Origin: Cyanobacteria bacterium SZAS LIN-3
GTDB taxonomy: Bacteria > Cyanobacteriota > Vampirovibrionia > Obscuribacterales > Obscuribacteraceae
Assembly (NCBI GenBank): GCA_018266215.1
Contig: JAFEAV010000012.1
Coordinates: 1-64,000 of the forward strand
Direction: 5' to 3'
Length of the DNA: 64,000 bases
Shown: positions 45,536 through 54,054 of the stretch, piece by piece
Position numbering within the stretch: position 1 is the stretch's first letter
Layout: each line of letters opens with the position of its first letter
Notes under the pieces: generated by a model
Seen by the model: only the letters and a program-made list of their open reading frames with translations
Told to the model about the DNA's origin: nothing
Databases searched by the model: none
Translations under genes and position numbers: made by a program

Positions 45536-47059
45536 CTAAAACTGGAAGTAGACAAAGGGGACGGCTTCCAGCGGTTTGGACGCGACCATCAGTATGAGGG
45601 CGGCGGTCCAGGTGGCCAGACGGACGGGGTTGGCAAAGAGGCCTTCTTTGACGCTGCCGTCTTGGACCTGGTCTTTGATAAATCTATCTATAAAGGTCGG
45701 ATGTTTGCGCAGGTACTCGGTCATTTGCCAGAAGATAAAGTAAGCTGCAAGGATAGGCAGGATGCCGGATTTTAGAAGCGGCAGCAGCATGGTGAAAGGT
45801 TGGCCGAAGTGCAGGGCCATGCCGGTCCAGAGATTCATTGCGTGCGGCATATCGGGCGAACGGAAGAGACCAAAGGTAGCGCAGACGAAAGCCATGGTCA
45901 GAATGTAGCTGAGAGACTCGCCGACAAATGTCTGGCTCAGAGCTTTTACTGTTGGCGCTTTGACCAGATAGTTGCACCACATGCGGTGAAGCGTCATGCC
46001 CACGCCCTGAAGCACGCCCCAGAGGATATAGTGCCAGCTTGCTCCGTGCCAGAGACCGCAGACGATCATTGTAATGACCAGGTTGCGCGACTGCGTGGCC
46101 GTGCCTTTGCGCGAGCCGCCCAGGGTGATGTAAACATAATCTCTGAGCCAGGAGCCCAGGGACATGTGCCATTTGCGCCAGAGCGCGGAAATGTCTCGGG
46201 AGAGAAGGGGCAGGTCGAAGTTGATCGGCAGGCGTATACCCATCAGCAGTGCTGAGCCTCGGCCCATGTCGGTGTATCCGGAGAAGTCGCAGTAAACCTG
46301 GATGACGAAGCCACCGGCTGCCAGCCAGGCGTCGGCGGCGGAGAGACTGCTCATGGTGGCAAAGGAGGGAGCGATGATGGCACCGATGGGATCGGCCAGG
46401 GCCACTTTTTTGAACAGCCCCTGCATGATCAGACTGGCGCCTTCATAAAAGAGCGGTCTGGTGAGCGGGGTGGGATTGGCCAGCTGTGCGACGAAATCCT
46501 GATAACGCTTGATCGGCCCGGCAATTTGCGAGGGGAAAAAGGCGGCGAAACTGGCAAAGACTAAAAAGGAGCGAACAGGTTTGTCGCCGCGATAGACGTC
46601 AGCCAGGTAGTGCACAAACTCGAAGACGAAGAAGCTTATGCCCAGCGGCAGGACAACGCTGAGAAAGGGACTGTCGGCCAGATGCAAAAAGTTTTGCGAG
46701 AGTTTGATCTGCGGGATGACTGTGCTTGCGGCAATTACTGCACGAATAGCATTTTCAAAAAGGAAGTTGAAATACTTGTAGTAGCAAAGCACTCCTACAT
46801 CTATTAGCAAGCCAATCATCAAATAGGTGAAGGCCAGTTTTTTGCGGCTCTGCTCGCGCGCTTTTTCGATGCCCAGGCCGAGAAGCCAGTTGGCGGTGGT
46901 CATGGCCAGGAGCAGAGCGCCGTAGATTGGCAACCAGCTCATGTAGAAGATGTAGCTGGACAGCACCGTTACCAGTTGCCTGGTGCGACCCCTGGTTTTC
47001 CAATAGAAGAAAACCGCCAGGGGCAGAAAGAGAAAATACTGGAGGCTGCTGAATATCAC
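45536..47059 (-). CDS. MBOAT-family O-acyltransferase (AlgI-like)
   Basis: 507 residues with about 11 membrane helices. The MBOAT core is clear: SGYTDMGRGSALLMGIRLPINF, WRKWHMSLGSWLRDYVYITLGGSR and the invariant histidine in GLWHGASWHYILWG. AlgI-type proteins pass acyl groups, usually acetyl, across the inner membrane to a periplasmic SGNH protein. The partner SGNH gene starts 15 bp downstream. The acceptor may be a cell-surface glycan. The start appears to be GTG 47059 with GGGA about 10 bases upstream. Confidence 0.93.
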   Translation of the reverse strand: MIFSSLQYFLFLPLAVFFYWKTRGRTRQLVTVLSSYIFYMSWLPIYGALLLAMTTANWLLGLGIEKAREQSRKKLAFTYLMIGLLIDVGVLCYYKYFNFLFENAIRAVIAASTVIPQIKLSQNFLHLADSPFLSVVLPLGISFFVFEFVHYLADVYRGDKPVRSFLVFASFAAFFPSQIAGPIKRYQDFVAQLANPTPLTRPLFYEGASLIMQGLFKKVALADPIGAIIAPSFATMSSLSAADAWLAAGGFVIQVYCDFSGYTDMGRGSALLMGIRLPINFDLPLLSRDISALWRKWHMSLGSWLRDYVYITLGGSRKGTATQSRNLVITMIVCGLWHGASWHYILWGVLQGVGMTLHRMWCNYLVKAPTVKALSQTFVGESLSYILTMAFVCATFGLFRSPDMPHAMNLWTGMALHFGQPFTMLLPLLKSGILPILAAYFIFWQMTEYLRKHPTFIDRFIKDQVQDGSVKEGLFANPVRLATWTAALILMVASKPLEAVPFVYFQF

Positions 47060-47212
47060 TCTAGAAATCGTCCCGCTGGTTGTATGCCCGTGCTCATGGC
47101 GTCCCTCTGGACCGGCCCGGTGCTTATCAGTTGAGGAGTATACAAGAGGTTCGGATGGCCCGGCAGGTTAGCTTTCTAATTCTTTCCATTAACAAGCATT
47201 AATTACGAGATA

Positions 47213-47242
47213 TTGACTATACAAAAGATACATTAGTACTAT
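47213..47242 (+). promoter_or_regulatory. Predicted promoter of the pyrimidine catabolic operon
   Basis: TTGACT (47213-47218) and TACTAT (47237-47242) are 18 bp apart, matching sigma70 consensus at 5 of 6 and 4 of 6. Transcription would start near 47249, giving a leader of about 163 bases before GTG 47412. Confidence 0.45.
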
Positions 47243-47254
47243 TTGATCTATTCG

Positions 47255-47406
47255 GGAACGCTATCTTGAACCTTCCAAACGCCTCGCCTGGCAACCGCCG
47301 GACGAGGGCCCGCCGTGAAGGTTAGCTTTTGCTTTGTTTCTTTTAAGCGTAGCGTTTCGTGAAGGTCAAAAGTAAATCGGACTCCGGAATGTTTCCCCCA
47401 GGAGGT
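47255..47406 (+). ncRNA. Candidate structured cis-regulatory leader RNA (riboswitch-like)
   Basis: Hand folding gives nested helices. P0: GGAACGCTA (47255-47263) with TAGCGTTTC (47350-47358), nine pairs including one G-U. P1: AACCTTC (47269-47275) with GAAGGTT (47317-47323). P2: CCTCGCC-GG (47282-47291) with CCGG-CGAGG (47298-47307), nine pairs with two single-base bulges and loop CAACCG. P3: GCTT (47325-47328) with AAGC (47345-47348). CGTGAAGGT occurs at both 47314-47322 and 47358-47366, so 47270-47275 could pair with either copy. Downstream, CTCC (47382-47385) can pair with GGAG of the ribosome binding site (47401-47404). No known riboswitch class is recognised. Confidence 0.5.
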
Positions 47407-47411
47407 ACAGC

Positions 47412-48725
47412 GTGACAGCTCCCTTAAGCCGTGAAGAACTGAAGAAAAAGAGGGACCAATTTATCGTCCCTGGCGTCAAACATATGTTTCAGGACCCTCC
47501 GAACTTTGTTAAAGGCAAAGGGCAGTATTTGTTCGACGAGACCGGTCGTGAATATCTCGATATGTTCGCCGGCATAGTCACGGTGTCCGTAGGCCACTGT
47601 CATCCGAAGGTGACGCAGCGCACGGTTGAGCAGGTCAACACACTGCAGCACACTTCAACAATTTTCATGACCCAGCCTATGGTCGAACTGGCCGAAAAAC
47701 TGGCCGAAATCGCACCGGGCGATCTGTCCAAGACTTTTGTCACCAATTCCGGTACCGAAGCCAATGAAGCGGCGATTCGTTTTGCTCGTCTGGCCACCGG
47801 TCGCCACGAAGTGATTGCTCTCAATCACTCCTATCACGGCGAATCGCATCTGGCCTGCACCCTGACTGCCAACCACAACTGGCGTCCCGATTTGATGCCG
47901 GCCAGTGGTATCGCTTTTGCCGCCAATGCTTATTGCTACCGCTGCCCCTACTCCAAGACCCCCGACAGTTGTTCGCTGGAATGCGCCAAGGATGTTGAGC
48001 GCGTTATTCAAACTCAGACCAGCGGCAAGCCGGCTGTAATGATTGCCGAGCCGATTCAAGGTGTGGGCGGAGCGATTACACCGCCGGATGATTACTTCAA
48101 AGAAGTGAAGAAAATTCTGGAAAAATACGGCGCTCTCTTCATCGCCGATGAAGTGCAAACAGGTGTCGGTCGTACGGGCCAGCACTGGTTTGGTATTTCC
48201 AGCTATGGTGTCGTGCCCGACTACATGACTATGGCCAAGGGCCTGGCTAACGGCCTGCCCATCGGTGCCGTGATGACCACGCCGAAGTTGACCGAGAATC
48301 TGCAGAAACAGCAGATCAATACTTTCGGCGGTAATCCGATATCCACAGCAACTGCACTTGCCGTGCTCGAGACCATCGAAGAAGAAAAGCTGATGAATAA
48401 CGCCCATGTTGTCGGCGGATATTTGATGGAAGGCCTGCGTGATCTGCAGAAGCAATTCCCCGATGTCATCGGCGACGTCCGCGGTAAAGGTCTGATGGTC
48501 GGCTGCGAACTGGCCGATAAGAAGAAGAATCCGCTGACGCAGGAAACTGCGCGCATCGTTGAAATGTCTAAAGATGACGGCGTGATCATCGGTAAGGGTG
48601 GTCTCTACGGCAATACGCTGCGAGTCAAGCCGCCACTTTCCATCACTAAGGAAAACGTCGACACCATGCTCAAAGTCTTGCGCAAAAATATCGAAGCCAC
48701 CGTCAAGGTCGGCGCTGCCAAATAG
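47412..48725 (+). CDS. Class III aminotransferase (AGXT2-like; beta-alanine / beta-aminoisobutyrate)
   Basis: 437 residues, fold-type I PLP enzyme. The cofactor lysine is Lys276 in YMTMAKGLANGLP, and SGTEANEAA plus DEVQTGVGRTG complete the site. The closest remembered relatives are AGXT2-type and Pyd4-like transaminases that act on beta-alanine, beta-aminoisobutyrate or glyoxylate/alanine. The operon context (beta-ureidopropionase, PreT, PreA) favours beta-amino acids made from pyrimidines, producing malonate or methylmalonate semialdehyde for MmsA. The start is GTG 47412 with GGAGG six bases upstream. The gene follows a structured leader and lies 33 bp before the next gene. Confidence 0.88.
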   Translation: MTAPLSREELKKKRDQFIVPGVKHMFQDPPNFVKGKGQYLFDETGREYLDMFAGIVTVSVGHCHPKVTQRTVEQVNTLQHTSTIFMTQPMVELAEKLAEIAPGDLSKTFVTNSGTEANEAAIRFARLATGRHEVIALNHSYHGESHLACTLTANHNWRPDLMPASGIAFAANAYCYRCPYSKTPDSCSLECAKDVERVIQTQTSGKPAVMIAEPIQGVGGAITPPDDYFKEVKKILEKYGALFIADEVQTGVGRTGQHWFGISSYGVVPDYMTMAKGLANGLPIGAVMTTPKLTENLQKQQINTFGGNPISTATALAVLETIEEEKLMNNAHVVGGYLMEGLRDLQKQFPDVIGDVRGKGLMVGCELADKKKNPLTQETARIVEMSKDDGVIIGKGGLYGNTLRVKPPLSITKENVDTMLKVLRKNIEATVKVGAAK

Positions 48726-48758
48726 TTATCTGGTCAAAGTTTTAGAGGATAAATATAC

Positions 48759-49646
48759 ATGTCTAGAATCGTTCGCTGCGGTTTGATCCAGACCAAAAAT
48801 GACATTGTCTCTCCGGAAGGCGGCACCGATGGGAAGCTGCTCGCGAAGATCAAAGAGTCGATGCTGGAAAAGCACCTGAAGTACACCAAGGAAGCGCATG
48901 AGAAAGGTGTGAAGATTCTCTGCTATCAGGAAATTTTCAACGGACCGTACTTCTGCGCCGAACAGGAAACTTGCTGGTACGACACCGCTGAATCCATCCC
49001 CGATGGTCCGACCATCAAGAAGATGCAGGAAGTGGCCAAGAAATACGACATGGTGCTGGTGGTGCCAATCTATGAGCAGGAAAACACCGGCGTCTATTAC
49101 AATACCGCCGCCGTTATCGATGCTGACGGGACCTATCTCGGCAAATACAGAAAGAATCACATTCCTCACGTAGCACCGGGCTTCTGGGAAAAATTCTATT
49201 TCCGTCCGGGCAATCTCGGTTACCCGGTATTCCAGACAAAGTACGCCACCATCGGCGTTTATATCTGCTATGACAGACATTTCCCGGAAGGCGCTCGCGC
49301 CCTCGGTCTCAACGGCGCTGAAATTGTTTTCAATCCGTCGGCAACAGTGGCGGGTCTTTCCGAATATCTGTGGAAGCTGGAGCAACCGGCCCATGCCGCT
49401 GCTAACGGCTATTTCATCGGTGCCATCAACCGCGTCGGCACGGAAGCTCCCTGGAATATCGGTGAGTTCTACGGCTCCAGCTATTTCTGCGATCCCAGAG
49501 GTCAGATAGTGGCTCAAGCCAGTCGCGATCAGGAAGAACTGGTTGTCGCCGACCTCGATCTCGACCAGATCAAGGAAGTGCGCAATACCTGGCAGTTCTA
49601 TCGTGATAGAAGACCTGAAACCTACGAAACGCTGGTCAAGCTCTAA
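48759..49646 (+). CDS. Beta-ureidopropionase-like carbon-nitrogen hydrolase
   Basis: 295 residues, nitrilase superfamily. The catalytic triad is Glu58 (CYQEIF), Lys132 (YRKNHIPH) and Cys170 (YICYDRHFPEGAR). The HIPHVAPGFWEKFYF and GPYFCAEQ stretches are typical of N-carbamoyl-beta-alanine amidohydrolases (PydC, UPB1). It would hydrolyse N-carbamoyl-beta-alanine or its methyl form to the beta-amino acid, CO2 and ammonia. N-carbamoyl-putrescine amidase is the main alternative, but PreT and PreA next door favour pyrimidine breakdown. AGAGG lies about 10 bases before ATG 48759. Confidence 0.88.
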   Translation: MSRIVRCGLIQTKNDIVSPEGGTDGKLLAKIKESMLEKHLKYTKEAHEKGVKILCYQEIFNGPYFCAEQETCWYDTAESIPDGPTIKKMQEVAKKYDMVLVVPIYEQENTGVYYNTAAVIDADGTYLGKYRKNHIPHVAPGFWEKFYFRPGNLGYPVFQTKYATIGVYICYDRHFPEGARALGLNGAEIVFNPSATVAGLSEYLWKLEQPAHAAANGYFIGAINRVGTEAPWNIGEFYGSSYFCDPRGQIVAQASRDQEELVVADLDLDQIKEVRNTWQFYRDRRPETYETLVKL

Positions 49647-49714
49647 AGGCTTGATTTCCAAAAATAAAAGGTAACCCGCTCAGGTCTGAATCGTATCTAT
49701 CCGTCGAGGCGAGT

Positions 49715-51115
49715 ATGGCAGAACACTACAAACCGACCAAATATAAAGCCTGGGAAATGACTATCGAAGAGCGTTTCTCCGAGTATCATGCGCCGTTTTC
49801 CGAAAGGGAGGCGATGCTTGAAGCTAATCGTTGTCTCTATTGCCACGATGCACCGTGCATGGTGGCATGCCCTACCCACATTGATATTCCCACCTTCATC
49901 AAGAAGATTTCCACGGGCAATGTGAAAGGTTCGGCCAAAACGATTCTGGAGTCGAACATCCTCGGTGCCACCTGTGCTCGTGTTTGCCCGGTGGAAGTAC
50001 TCTGCGAAGGCGACTGTGTGTTGCAGGGCGATCACAAGCCCATTGCCATCGGTCGCCTTCAGCGCTACGCCACAGACTACGCCAGTGAGCGTGGGATCAA
50101 GTTTTTCAAGGCCGGCGAGCCGAATGGTAAAAAGGTGGCCGTCGTCGGATCCGGTCCGGCCGGTCTCTCTTGTGCCGGCGAACTGGCCAAGCTGGGATTT
50201 GAAGTCACTGTTTTTGAAAAACAAAAATGGGCTGGTGGACTTTCCACCTACGGCATCGTTGTCTTCCGAGAGCCGGTGGAAATTTCGCTGGCTGAGGTCA
50301 AGGCCATCGAAGAGCTGGGCGTGACAGTGAAGACCGGGGTCGAAATCGGCAAGGACATCAAGTTTGAAGATCTTTTGAACGATTACGATGCCGTCTTTAT
50401 AGGCGTCGGCCTGGGCAAAGTGCCGCCGATGGAAGTGCCCGGTGAAAAACTGGAAGGTGTCGTCGATGGTCTCGATTTTATCGCTCAGACCAAAACTGAA
50501 CCCCTCGACAGCATCAAGCACGGCAATCGCATCTGCGTCATCGGCGCCGGTAACACAGCTATAGACTGTGCCACCATCGCCAGACGTCTGGGCGCCGAAA
50601 GGGTGACGATGATTTATCGCCGTTCGGAAGCCGAGATGCCCGCTTATCATTTTGAATATCAGTTTGCCCTGGGAGAAGGCGTGAGCTTCATGTTCCTCAC
50701 CCAGCCCATTGAAGTCGTTGGTGAAAACGGCAAGGTCACAGGCCTCAAATGTGTGCGCATGGACCTCGGTGCTCCCGATGCTTCAGGCCGCAGAAGCCCT
50801 GTACCGGTGCCTGATTCCGAACTGATTGTGCCCTGCGACATGGTCATCTCCGCTATCGGTCAGATCAAACCGTTCAGCTTCATGGAAGCTCTCACTTCCC
50901 TGGGCTTGAAAAATGTCAAAGGCTATATAAAGGTAGATCCCGAGACCAACAAGACCGACCATCCTAAGATATTTGCCGGCGGCGACTGTGTGCGCAGCCA
51001 CGGCGAGGCGTCCACAGTCATGGCTGTGCAGGACGGCAAGATCGCCGCCAAAGGTATCTATCAGCACTTGCTTGGCCGCACTCCCGCTTCGGTAGCTGCT
51101 GCTTCTAAAAAGTAA
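49715..51115 (+). CDS. preT: NAD-dependent dihydropyrimidine dehydrogenase, PreT subunit
   Basis: 466 residues. An N-terminal domain with two 4Fe-4S sets (RCLYCHDAPCMVACPTHID and ATCARVCPVEVLCEGDCVL) is followed by a GltD-like flavoprotein with the FAD site VVGSGPAGLSCAGELAKLG (about 145) and the NAD(P) site VIGAGNTAIDCATIARRLG (about 275), then YRRSEAEMPA and the C-terminal FAGGDCVR. This is the electron-input half of bacterial dihydropyrimidine dehydrogenase. GAGG lies five bases before ATG 49715. The preA gene starts 49 bp downstream. Confidence 0.93.
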   Translation: MAEHYKPTKYKAWEMTIEERFSEYHAPFSEREAMLEANRCLYCHDAPCMVACPTHIDIPTFIKKISTGNVKGSAKTILESNILGATCARVCPVEVLCEGDCVLQGDHKPIAIGRLQRYATDYASERGIKFFKAGEPNGKKVAVVGSGPAGLSCAGELAKLGFEVTVFEKQKWAGGLSTYGIVVFREPVEISLAEVKAIEELGVTVKTGVEIGKDIKFEDLLNDYDAVFIGVGLGKVPPMEVPGEKLEGVVDGLDFIAQTKTEPLDSIKHGNRICVIGAGNTAIDCATIARRLGAERVTMIYRRSEAEMPAYHFEYQFALGEGVSFMFLTQPIEVVGENGKVTGLKCVRMDLGAPDASGRRSPVPVPDSELIVPCDMVISAIGQIKPFSFMEALTSLGLKNVKGYIKVDPETNKTDHPKIFAGGDCVRSHGEASTVMAVQDGKIAAKGIYQHLLGRTPASVAAASKK

Positions 51116-51164
51116 TTCTTTCGCGACTGCACTCGATAAACCTCGATATACAAGGACGAATAAA

Positions 51165-52502
51165 ATGGTCGACCTCAAGGTAAATTTTGCTGGTATCAAA
51201 TCTCCCAATCCTTTCTGGTTGGCATCAGCACCGCCTTCAAACAGCGGCTACCAGGTGCAGAAAGCCTTTGAACAGGGCTGGGGCGGCGCTGTCTGGAAGA
51301 CAGTCGGCGCGCCGGTTTTGAACGTTTGCAATCGCTACGGCACCATCGACTACAAAGGCAGCAAAATTGTCGGTCTCAATAACGTGGAGCTGATTTCTGA
51401 CCGTCCTCTGGAAATCAACTTGAAAGAGATGGCGGAAGCCAAACGCAACTTCCCCGATCACGCCGTAATCGCCTCGATCATGGTTGAGTCTAAGAAGGAA
51501 GCATGGCAGGAAATAATCAAGCGTACCGAGGAAACCGGATGCGACGGTTTTGAGCTGAACTTCGGCTGCCCCCACGGTATGTCCGAGCGAGGAATGGGTT
51601 CGGCCATGGGCCAGGTCCCCGAGTACACATGCATGGTCACCGAGTGGGTGACCGAAGTGACCAAAAAACCGGTTATCGTCAAACTCACACCCAATGTCAC
51701 CGACATTGTGCATCCGGCTCGCGCTGCCGTCAAAGGTCACGCCAATGGATTGTCTTTGATTAACACCATCAACAGTATCATGGGCGTAAACCTTGATACC
51801 TTCGAACTCAGCCCCAACGTCGGCGGTAAGGGCGGCCACGGCGGCTACGCCGGTCCCGCTGTACGTCCCATTGCTCTGCATCTCCTGAGCGCAGTTGCCT
51901 CCGATGCGGAAGTGGCTAAGTCCGGTGTGCCTATTTCAGGTATGGGCGGTATTGAGACCTGGCGAGACGCCGTGGAGTTTATGTTGCTTGGCGCCACCAG
52001 TGTCCAGGTCTGCACGGCAGTAATGCACTGGGGCTTCCGTATTGTCGAGGACATGATCGAAGGCATGTCCAACTGGATGGAAGAAAAAGGTTTCGAAACA
52101 GTCGATGATTTCATCGGCAAGTCCCTGCCGCGCGTTTCCAATTTTGGTGATTTTGATCTGGGCTTCCAGTCTGTGGCGCGTATCAATCACGATAAATGCA
52201 TTCAGTGCAATCTCTGCTATATCGCCTGTAACGATGCTGCGCACCAGTGCATCGACCTGAAGGATTTGAAGATCACCAACGAAGTGAAAGAGAGAATGTG
52301 GCCGGTTGTCCGTGAAGAGGATTGCGTCGGTTGCGACCTCTGCTCCAAAGTCTGTCCTGTGGATGATTGCATCGAGATGGTTGAGATCAATACCGGCCGT
52401 CCTCACACTACCTGGAATCAGCTGGTCGCAGCCAAGCCGGAAGTGCTGGAGTGGGATAAAATGGAAGAATACCGTAAGGGTGCTCACATCCACATTCACT
52501 AG
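51165..52502 (+). CDS. preA: NAD-dependent dihydropyrimidine dehydrogenase, PreA subunit
   Basis: 445 residues. A dihydroorotate-dehydrogenase-like FMN barrel (about 1-330) carries NPFWLASAPPSN, the active-site ELNFGCPHGM and KLTPNVTDI, followed by two 4Fe-4S motifs, CIQCNLCYIACNDAAHQC and CVGCDLCSKVCPVDDC. The PreT-PreA complex reduces uracil and thymine to the dihydro forms. Pairing with PreT and beta-ureidopropionase rules against a pyrimidine biosynthesis role. AAGGA lies about eight bases before ATG 51165. It is the last enzyme gene of the operon. Confidence 0.94.
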   Translation: MVDLKVNFAGIKSPNPFWLASAPPSNSGYQVQKAFEQGWGGAVWKTVGAPVLNVCNRYGTIDYKGSKIVGLNNVELISDRPLEINLKEMAEAKRNFPDHAVIASIMVESKKEAWQEIIKRTEETGCDGFELNFGCPHGMSERGMGSAMGQVPEYTCMVTEWVTEVTKKPVIVKLTPNVTDIVHPARAAVKGHANGLSLINTINSIMGVNLDTFELSPNVGGKGGHGGYAGPAVRPIALHLLSAVASDAEVAKSGVPISGMGGIETWRDAVEFMLLGATSVQVCTAVMHWGFRIVEDMIEGMSNWMEEKGFETVDDFIGKSLPRVSNFGDFDLGFQSVARINHDKCIQCNLCYIACNDAAHQCIDLKDLKITNEVKERMWPVVREEDCVGCDLCSKVCPVDDCIEMVEINTGRPHTTWNQLVAAKPEVLEWDKMEEYRKGAHIHIH

Positions 52503-52564
52503 ATCGTTGTTTCAGCGTTTACGGAAGTTTCTGAGTGTACCGATGAGTTCTAGAGGCGATTTCA

Positions 52565-53335
52565 TTGTCTAGGCGAACTCTTAGCAAAATTGCTGGATTT
52601 CTCATCTGCTTCTGTCTTCCCCAGTGCTGCCTGGCTGCCCCCTCCGGCGCCCAGTCGGAGAAGTTTGTGCCGGCTCTGAAGCTGATCCAATCCCATTATT
52701 ACTATGACCTGATTGAGCTGATTGAATGTCCGCAGGGCTTGCGACTGACCAATCGCGGGCGCATGCGATTTGCGCTCGTGGCCAGGCCTCCCCTCTGGGA
52801 TGTGACTGTTTTTCGCGACGACGATAAGACCTGCTATCAGGCCAGTCTCAAGCAGTTCGAGTCCACCGGGCTGGTTTCTGATTTTGTGCTGAAATGGCAG
52901 GGCGACAGCAGTCGGATGAAGGGCATCAAGAGCACCGTGACGATTGGTAAGACCGCTGTTTTGGATTATCATACCGAACGCGACGATTTTGCCTATCTGC
53001 CTCTGTGGCAGGCGGGTAGTCCGGTGGAGCGCATCATGCGCTCTGTCTACAAGCTGCCGACCAATGGAGGCATTCCGATCAAGTTTACGCGAGTTTTGAG
53101 TGGAGCTGATAGGATGACCGGTATAGATGTAACCGGATCCCGCAGAGTCTATCTAACGACTAAAAAGATTGAAAACGTAAGGGTGAACACGGCAATTTTT
53201 GCTCCACCTGCCGGATATAAAAAGTGCCGCTCTCTTCAGGAAGTTTTGCTCAGCAAAAGTATCAGGGATTCCGCCGAAGATATGGATGAAATGTTCGACA
53301 TCGGCAAGGGCCCCGACAAGAGCCATGGCAAGTGA
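52565..53335 (+). CDS. Exported protein of unknown function (outer-membrane sorting/DUF4412-like)
   Basis: 256 residues. A signal peptide is present (hydrophobic residues about 8-24, cut near LAAPS). The mature part is beta-rich, with GLRLTNRGRMRFALVARPPLWDVTVF, and ends in IFAPPAGYKKCRSLQEVLLS. That end, [FV]-x-x-P-A-G-[YL] then polar residues, resembles lipoprotein-carrier-like exported proteins and the similar end of the protein at 62398-63291. No enzyme motif. The start appears to be TTG 52565 with GAGG eight bases upstream. Its stop overlaps the ICMT-like gene start by four bases (GTGA), so they are co-translated. Confidence 0.75.
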   Translation: MSRRTLSKIAGFLICFCLPQCCLAAPSGAQSEKFVPALKLIQSHYYYDLIELIECPQGLRLTNRGRMRFALVARPPLWDVTVFRDDDKTCYQASLKQFESTGLVSDFVLKWQGDSSRMKGIKSTVTIGKTAVLDYHTERDDFAYLPLWQAGSPVERIMRSVYKLPTNGGIPIKFTRVLSGADRMTGIDVTGSRRVYLTTKKIENVRVNTAIFAPPAGYKKCRSLQEVLLSKSIRDSAEDMDEMFDIGKGPDKSHGK

Positions 53336-54000
53336 AGAAGCGAGTCTTAGTTCAACTTTTATTGATGCCTCTGGTTCTGAGCGCCCTGATATTCTTACCC
53401 GCAGGCACCTTCGACTTCTGGCCGGGCTGGCTTTTTATGGGTGTGTTCAGTGTGGTGACAATTGCGCTGACCACCTATTTGATCAAAAATGATCCGGCTC
53501 TGCTCGAGCGGCGCATGAAAGCCGGTCCATGGGCCGAAAAACGAGGGCCGCAGCGGGCCATAATGCTTTTTATCAGCGCGGCCTTCATCGGCATTTTCAT
53601 CATCGCTGGTCTGGATTTTCGCTTCGGCTGGTCGCATATGTCGAAGATGCTTATCTTCGGAGGCGATGCTCTGATCTTTTTGAGCTACTACATTTTTTTT
53701 GAAGTGTTCAAAGAAAACAGTTTCGCCTCGGCCACAATCGAGCTGGCGGAAGACCACAAAGTCATATCCACCGGCCTCTATGGCATTGTGCGGCACCCCA
53801 TGTACATGGGCTCACTTTTCTTTATGGCCGGTATTCCCATGGCTCTTGGCTCATGGTGGGCCTGCATTCTTACCGTTGCTCTGGCTCCGACTCTTGTCTG
53901 GCGTATTGCCGATGAGGAAAAGATGCTCAAGGAGGAACTGAAGGGTTATGGCGAATACTGTCAGAAGGTCCGCTACAGACTGATTCCATTCATTTATTAG
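53332..54000 (+). CDS. Isoprenylcysteine carboxyl methyltransferase / phospholipid methyltransferase-like membrane protein
   Basis: 222 residues with five or so membrane helices. The conserved C-terminal block is VISTGLYGIVRHPMYMGSLFF, then RIADEEKMLKEEL.GYGEYCQKVRYRLIP, the SAM-binding signature of the ICMT/PEMT family. Bacterial members methylate small lipids, isoprenoids or phospholipid head groups; the substrate is unknown here. GTG 53332 overlaps the previous stop by four bases. Confidence 0.88.
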   Translation: MKKRVLVQLLLMPLVLSALIFLPAGTFDFWPGWLFMGVFSVVTIALTTYLIKNDPALLERRMKAGPWAEKRGPQRAIMLFISAAFIGIFIIAGLDFRFGWSHMSKMLIFGGDALIFLSYYIFFEVFKENSFASATIELAEDHKVISTGLYGIVRHPMYMGSLFFMAGIPMALGSWWACILTVALAPTLVWRIADEEKMLKEELKGYGEYCQKVRYRLIPFIY

Positions 54001-54054
54001 ACGGATTTGCCCGGCTGATTCTTCAGGCCAATTGACCTCGAAATTGCCACGTTG

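Larger units (their letters stand above)
47060..47411. other. 352-bp divergent intergenic region
   Basis: The MBOAT side (47060-47160) holds an 11-bp palindrome, ACCGGCCCGGT at 47111-47121, and no clear promoter. The aminotransferase side holds a promoter at 47213-47242 and a structured leader from about 47249. An 11-bp direct repeat, AGGTTAGCTTT, occurs at 47165-47175 and 47319-47329. No open frame here is convincing. Confidence 0.6.

Noticed and set aside
47282-47323. SAM-I riboswitch, because GGCAACC appears
   Set aside because: The kink-turn and core sequences of SAM-I are missing, and the downstream genes are not for methionine or cysteine.
49697-50650. 317-codon minus-strand open frame opposite preT
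   Set aside because: PreT has all expected cysteine and dinucleotide motifs; the opposite frame has none.
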